Assembly (NCBI GenBank): GCA_003255025.1
Contig: QANY01013350.1
Location: 1 to 64,000, forward strand
Reading direction: 5' to 3'
Origin: Datisca glomerata
Taxonomy: Eukaryota > Streptophyta > Magnoliopsida > Cucurbitales > Datiscaceae
DNA length: 64,000 nt
The notes beneath the pieces are model-generated. The model did not search any database. It was not told where the DNA came from and saw only the letters and a program-made list of their open reading frames with translations. Below, in pieces: positions 61,375 through 64,000 of the stretch. Position 1 is the stretch's first letter, and the number at the start of each line of letters is the position of its first letter. A program made the position numbers and the translations under genes.

Positions 61375-64000
61375 GTTTGGTTAGGACTCCATCGACAAAG
61401 GACCATTCCATCAGATCATAGTCTTTGGCCATGTCGAGCTTGATGATGGCCTCACCCTTAGATCCTTTGTTTTTCTGCTTTAATGAGTGCAGCGCCTCGT
61501 GCGCGATTAGGATGTTATCGCTAATTTGTCTTCCTTGTATAAACGCTCCCTGCTATTCACTAATCAAAGCTGACATGAGAGTTTTTAATCGGTTGCTTAG
61601 GACTTTAGACACCAATTTGTATGCTACATTGCAAAGGGAAATGGGTCTAAACTCCTTAATGGATGATGGATGAGCAATTTCGAGGATTAAGATAATGTGG
61701 GTGTCATTTAATCATTTTGGCAGCTTACCTGTTTGGTGGAATTTCTTAAACAATCGAAGAACATCTTGCCTAACCTAGATCCAATTCTCGTTTGGTCCCG
61801 GGGTTTTTGATGGGTGTATTTGATGGAAAGCTTCCAAAATCTCAATCTCTGTGAAAGCTCCAGAGATGGTTTCCATTTGATCCCTATTTACAGGGCTGGT
61901 TAAGGTGCTCACTGCTTCTTCCAACAGAAGGGTGTTGGGACGTAAAATCTACTCGAAAATGCTCCCACACGAGCTGTCTAATTTCCAAAAGGTCCTCTAT
62001 CCACAAACCTCCTCCATTTTCCAGACCATAAATCATGAAATCTGTACTACGTTGTTTAAATTTGGCATGGAAGAATTTCATATTCTTATCGCCAAGCTTC
62101 AGCCAATCCATTCTAGATTTCTCCCGCCAATACCATTCCTCCTCTAACACCACAAATTCGAGCTCCTTTTTTGTTTTCCTGATTTGTCGCATGTCAGGAT
62201 TGGAGGCACTATGTAGCCTTCATAATTCTTTTGAGAGTTCTTCGATTCGGTACTGGGAATTAACATTATTTTTCCTTCTCCATTGGATTAATTGGTGTCT
62301 CGAGGATTTAATTTTTACCATGAGATGGTCCTCGGCAAAGGCCGAATACTGAGTATTCCATACTTGGTTCACCACAAGCCTGCAGCTATCATATTTTAAC
62401 CAACGAAGATCCGATTTGAATCTTTGTCTGACCCGATTATTGGCGAGACTAGGATTGGTGTTCAGACCAAGAAGGTGATGATCCAATCATGGCATCACTA
62501 TATGTTGAACTTCCGATTTGTTGTAATTCATGAACCAGTTACACGAACACAACATTTTGTCTTGTTTGCATTGAATCATTGCTACTTCTCTACGATTACA
62601 CCAAGTAAACCGCTCGCCTAAGAAACCCAGATCCATGAGATTATATTCTCATATCAAGCTGCGTAGGAGTTCCCCATCATTGAAGCTAATCGGATTACCT
62701 TTGTTGAAGAAAGAGAAGTAAAAGCTGCAGCCTCAGAAGGAAATCTTCATCATAGGCAAAAGAGGGAAGCAGAATAGAGACTTTCACCAAACACATTGGG
62801 TGTTTAACCATTTCTGGTAAAAAATGATTTCAGGCTTCAAGTAGGCATCCGTTGGAAATCATAGGAGTTCATAGGCAACCGTTAGAATTATTTGTATATA
62901 TACATCTTTCCTTGTTGTAAACAAGTAGCATTCTTTCAATAAGAAATAAGAACCAAAAGGCTCATCATTTTTCCTTTTAAGATCAGAACCAAAAGGTTCA
63001 TCATTTTTACATGGTATCAAAGCAGTGATTCTGAGAACAAACACATATGGCAGAACCATCAACCTCCGGCCAGTTTCACCACCATGACACCAATCCCAGA
63101 CTGACCTACATCCTACTCACTGACCACAACTACATACCATGCGCCAGGGCGGCTAGGGTGAGCCTAAAAGGAAGAGGCAGACTGGGTTTCGTGGACGGCA
63201 GTAAGCCAAAACCAGACCGAACTCAGAGGAATGGGACATCATGGACAGCCAGGTAATGACCTGGATAACTAATTCAATAGACCCAAAAATCAGTGAAATC
63301 TTTTGTTTTTGTGAAATAGGACAGGAACTCTGGGAAGAAATCCGGAGTAATTATTGTGAACAAAACAATTTCGCGCAAGTCTTTGAACTTAAATGAGAGA
63401 TCTCCCAAGCAAAATAGGGGGACAGATCAGTACCCGAGTTAACCGGGTTTTTAAATCTAAGTTCAAAGAACTTGAAACCCTAAGATCGTTGACCATTGAC
63501 CTGAAGGAACTCCAAGAGCGGGCTGAGCAGGATATGGTTTTCCATTTCTTGAAGGCTTTCGACTCAAGCTACGAAGCGTTCCGAGCTCAGATCTTGATGT
63601 CGACAAGGAAGCCAACTTTTTCCACGGTCTCAGCCATGGTTCAAAGAGAAGAAACCAGGCAGCGAGTAATGAGTACCAGAGATGACAAGGTGGAGGCACT
63701 AGCCATGGCGACCCACGGCTCCCTCTGAAACCCTAAACCTAAGGAAGGGGGAAGGCACCGTGGACAGCCAGGAGAGACGGTGAAATGCAGCCACTGCTGA
63801 AAGGAAGGGCACACCCACGACCAGTGTTGGAACCTACACCCTCATCTCCGGAAGAACCAGAGAAAGTTCCAGAACGAGCGAGGGAGCTGCGCGAAGAGTG
63901 ACGAGTGAGGGGGCTCCGCGAAAACATTTCCCTTTTATACCGAGGGTTTCAGCGGAGCGGGTCACGGGTCGCGACCCGACCCAGACCGCAGAGCACACAT

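Overview
This is nuclear DNA from a flowering plant, probably a eudicot. Genes have several introns with GT-AG borders, the background is AT-rich, and most of the window is decayed, nested transposable elements of plant type: Ty3/gypsy Tat lineage, Ty1/copia, LINE and DNA elements. Species cannot be read from it. One ambiguous base (n) sits at 47477.

Host genes. Three tandem cyclase-family genes (HxGTHxDxPxH metal-dependent hydrolases, kynurenine-formamidase-like, with secretory signal peptides) lie on the + strand. Copy 1 (7645-10599, 6 exons, 283 aa) and copy 2 (36249-38971, 6 exons, 279 aa) reconstruct in frame with identical intron phases and identical lengths for exons 2-6. Copy 3 (39426-41301) is a pseudogene: its exon 1 is broken and lacks the metal motif, exon 5 is missing, and exon 6 has a stop. 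Copies 1 and 2 are 25.6 kb apart because retroelements and DNA elements have piled up between them. Downstream is a two-exon root-cap/LEA-related secreted protein gene (42450-44462, 614 aa) with two copies of a Cys-rich box around a long Pro-rich linker.

Repeats, left to right. 1-4890: Tat-type gypsy relic (+) with tandem-repeat 3' region and a possible antisense ORF. 5100-7040: copia relic (+). 11075-11650: probable solo LTR. 13500-13900: LINE scrap. 14452-16126 and 25789-26200: one gypsy-like element (-) split by a composite Tat element with three LTRs (16127-25788, -). 27190-28060: gypsy gag relic. 28060-28940: LINE RT relic. 29105-30384 and 30662-31997: two non-autonomous DNA transposons. 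32096-34978: internally deleted relative of the 14452 element. 46590-48490: satellite-like arrays.

The last 15 kb is a nest. A minus-strand LINE (48900-49888, 55497-56456, 61375-62701) was split by a CACTA-like DNA element (49890-about 55490), by a nearly complete copia (56457-61374, TSD GTTTG) and by a second copia (62702 onward). Inside the CACTA-like element lies an inverted copy, about 3.4 kb, of the LINE/copia junction region found at 59990-63402. It is flanked by a 254-bp direct duplication, which looks like break repair with copied filler DNA.

I found no previously undescribed gene system. The most distinctive features are the inverted duplication, the three-LTR element, the exon-like fragment carried in the CACTA-like element, and the double Cys-box root-cap protein.
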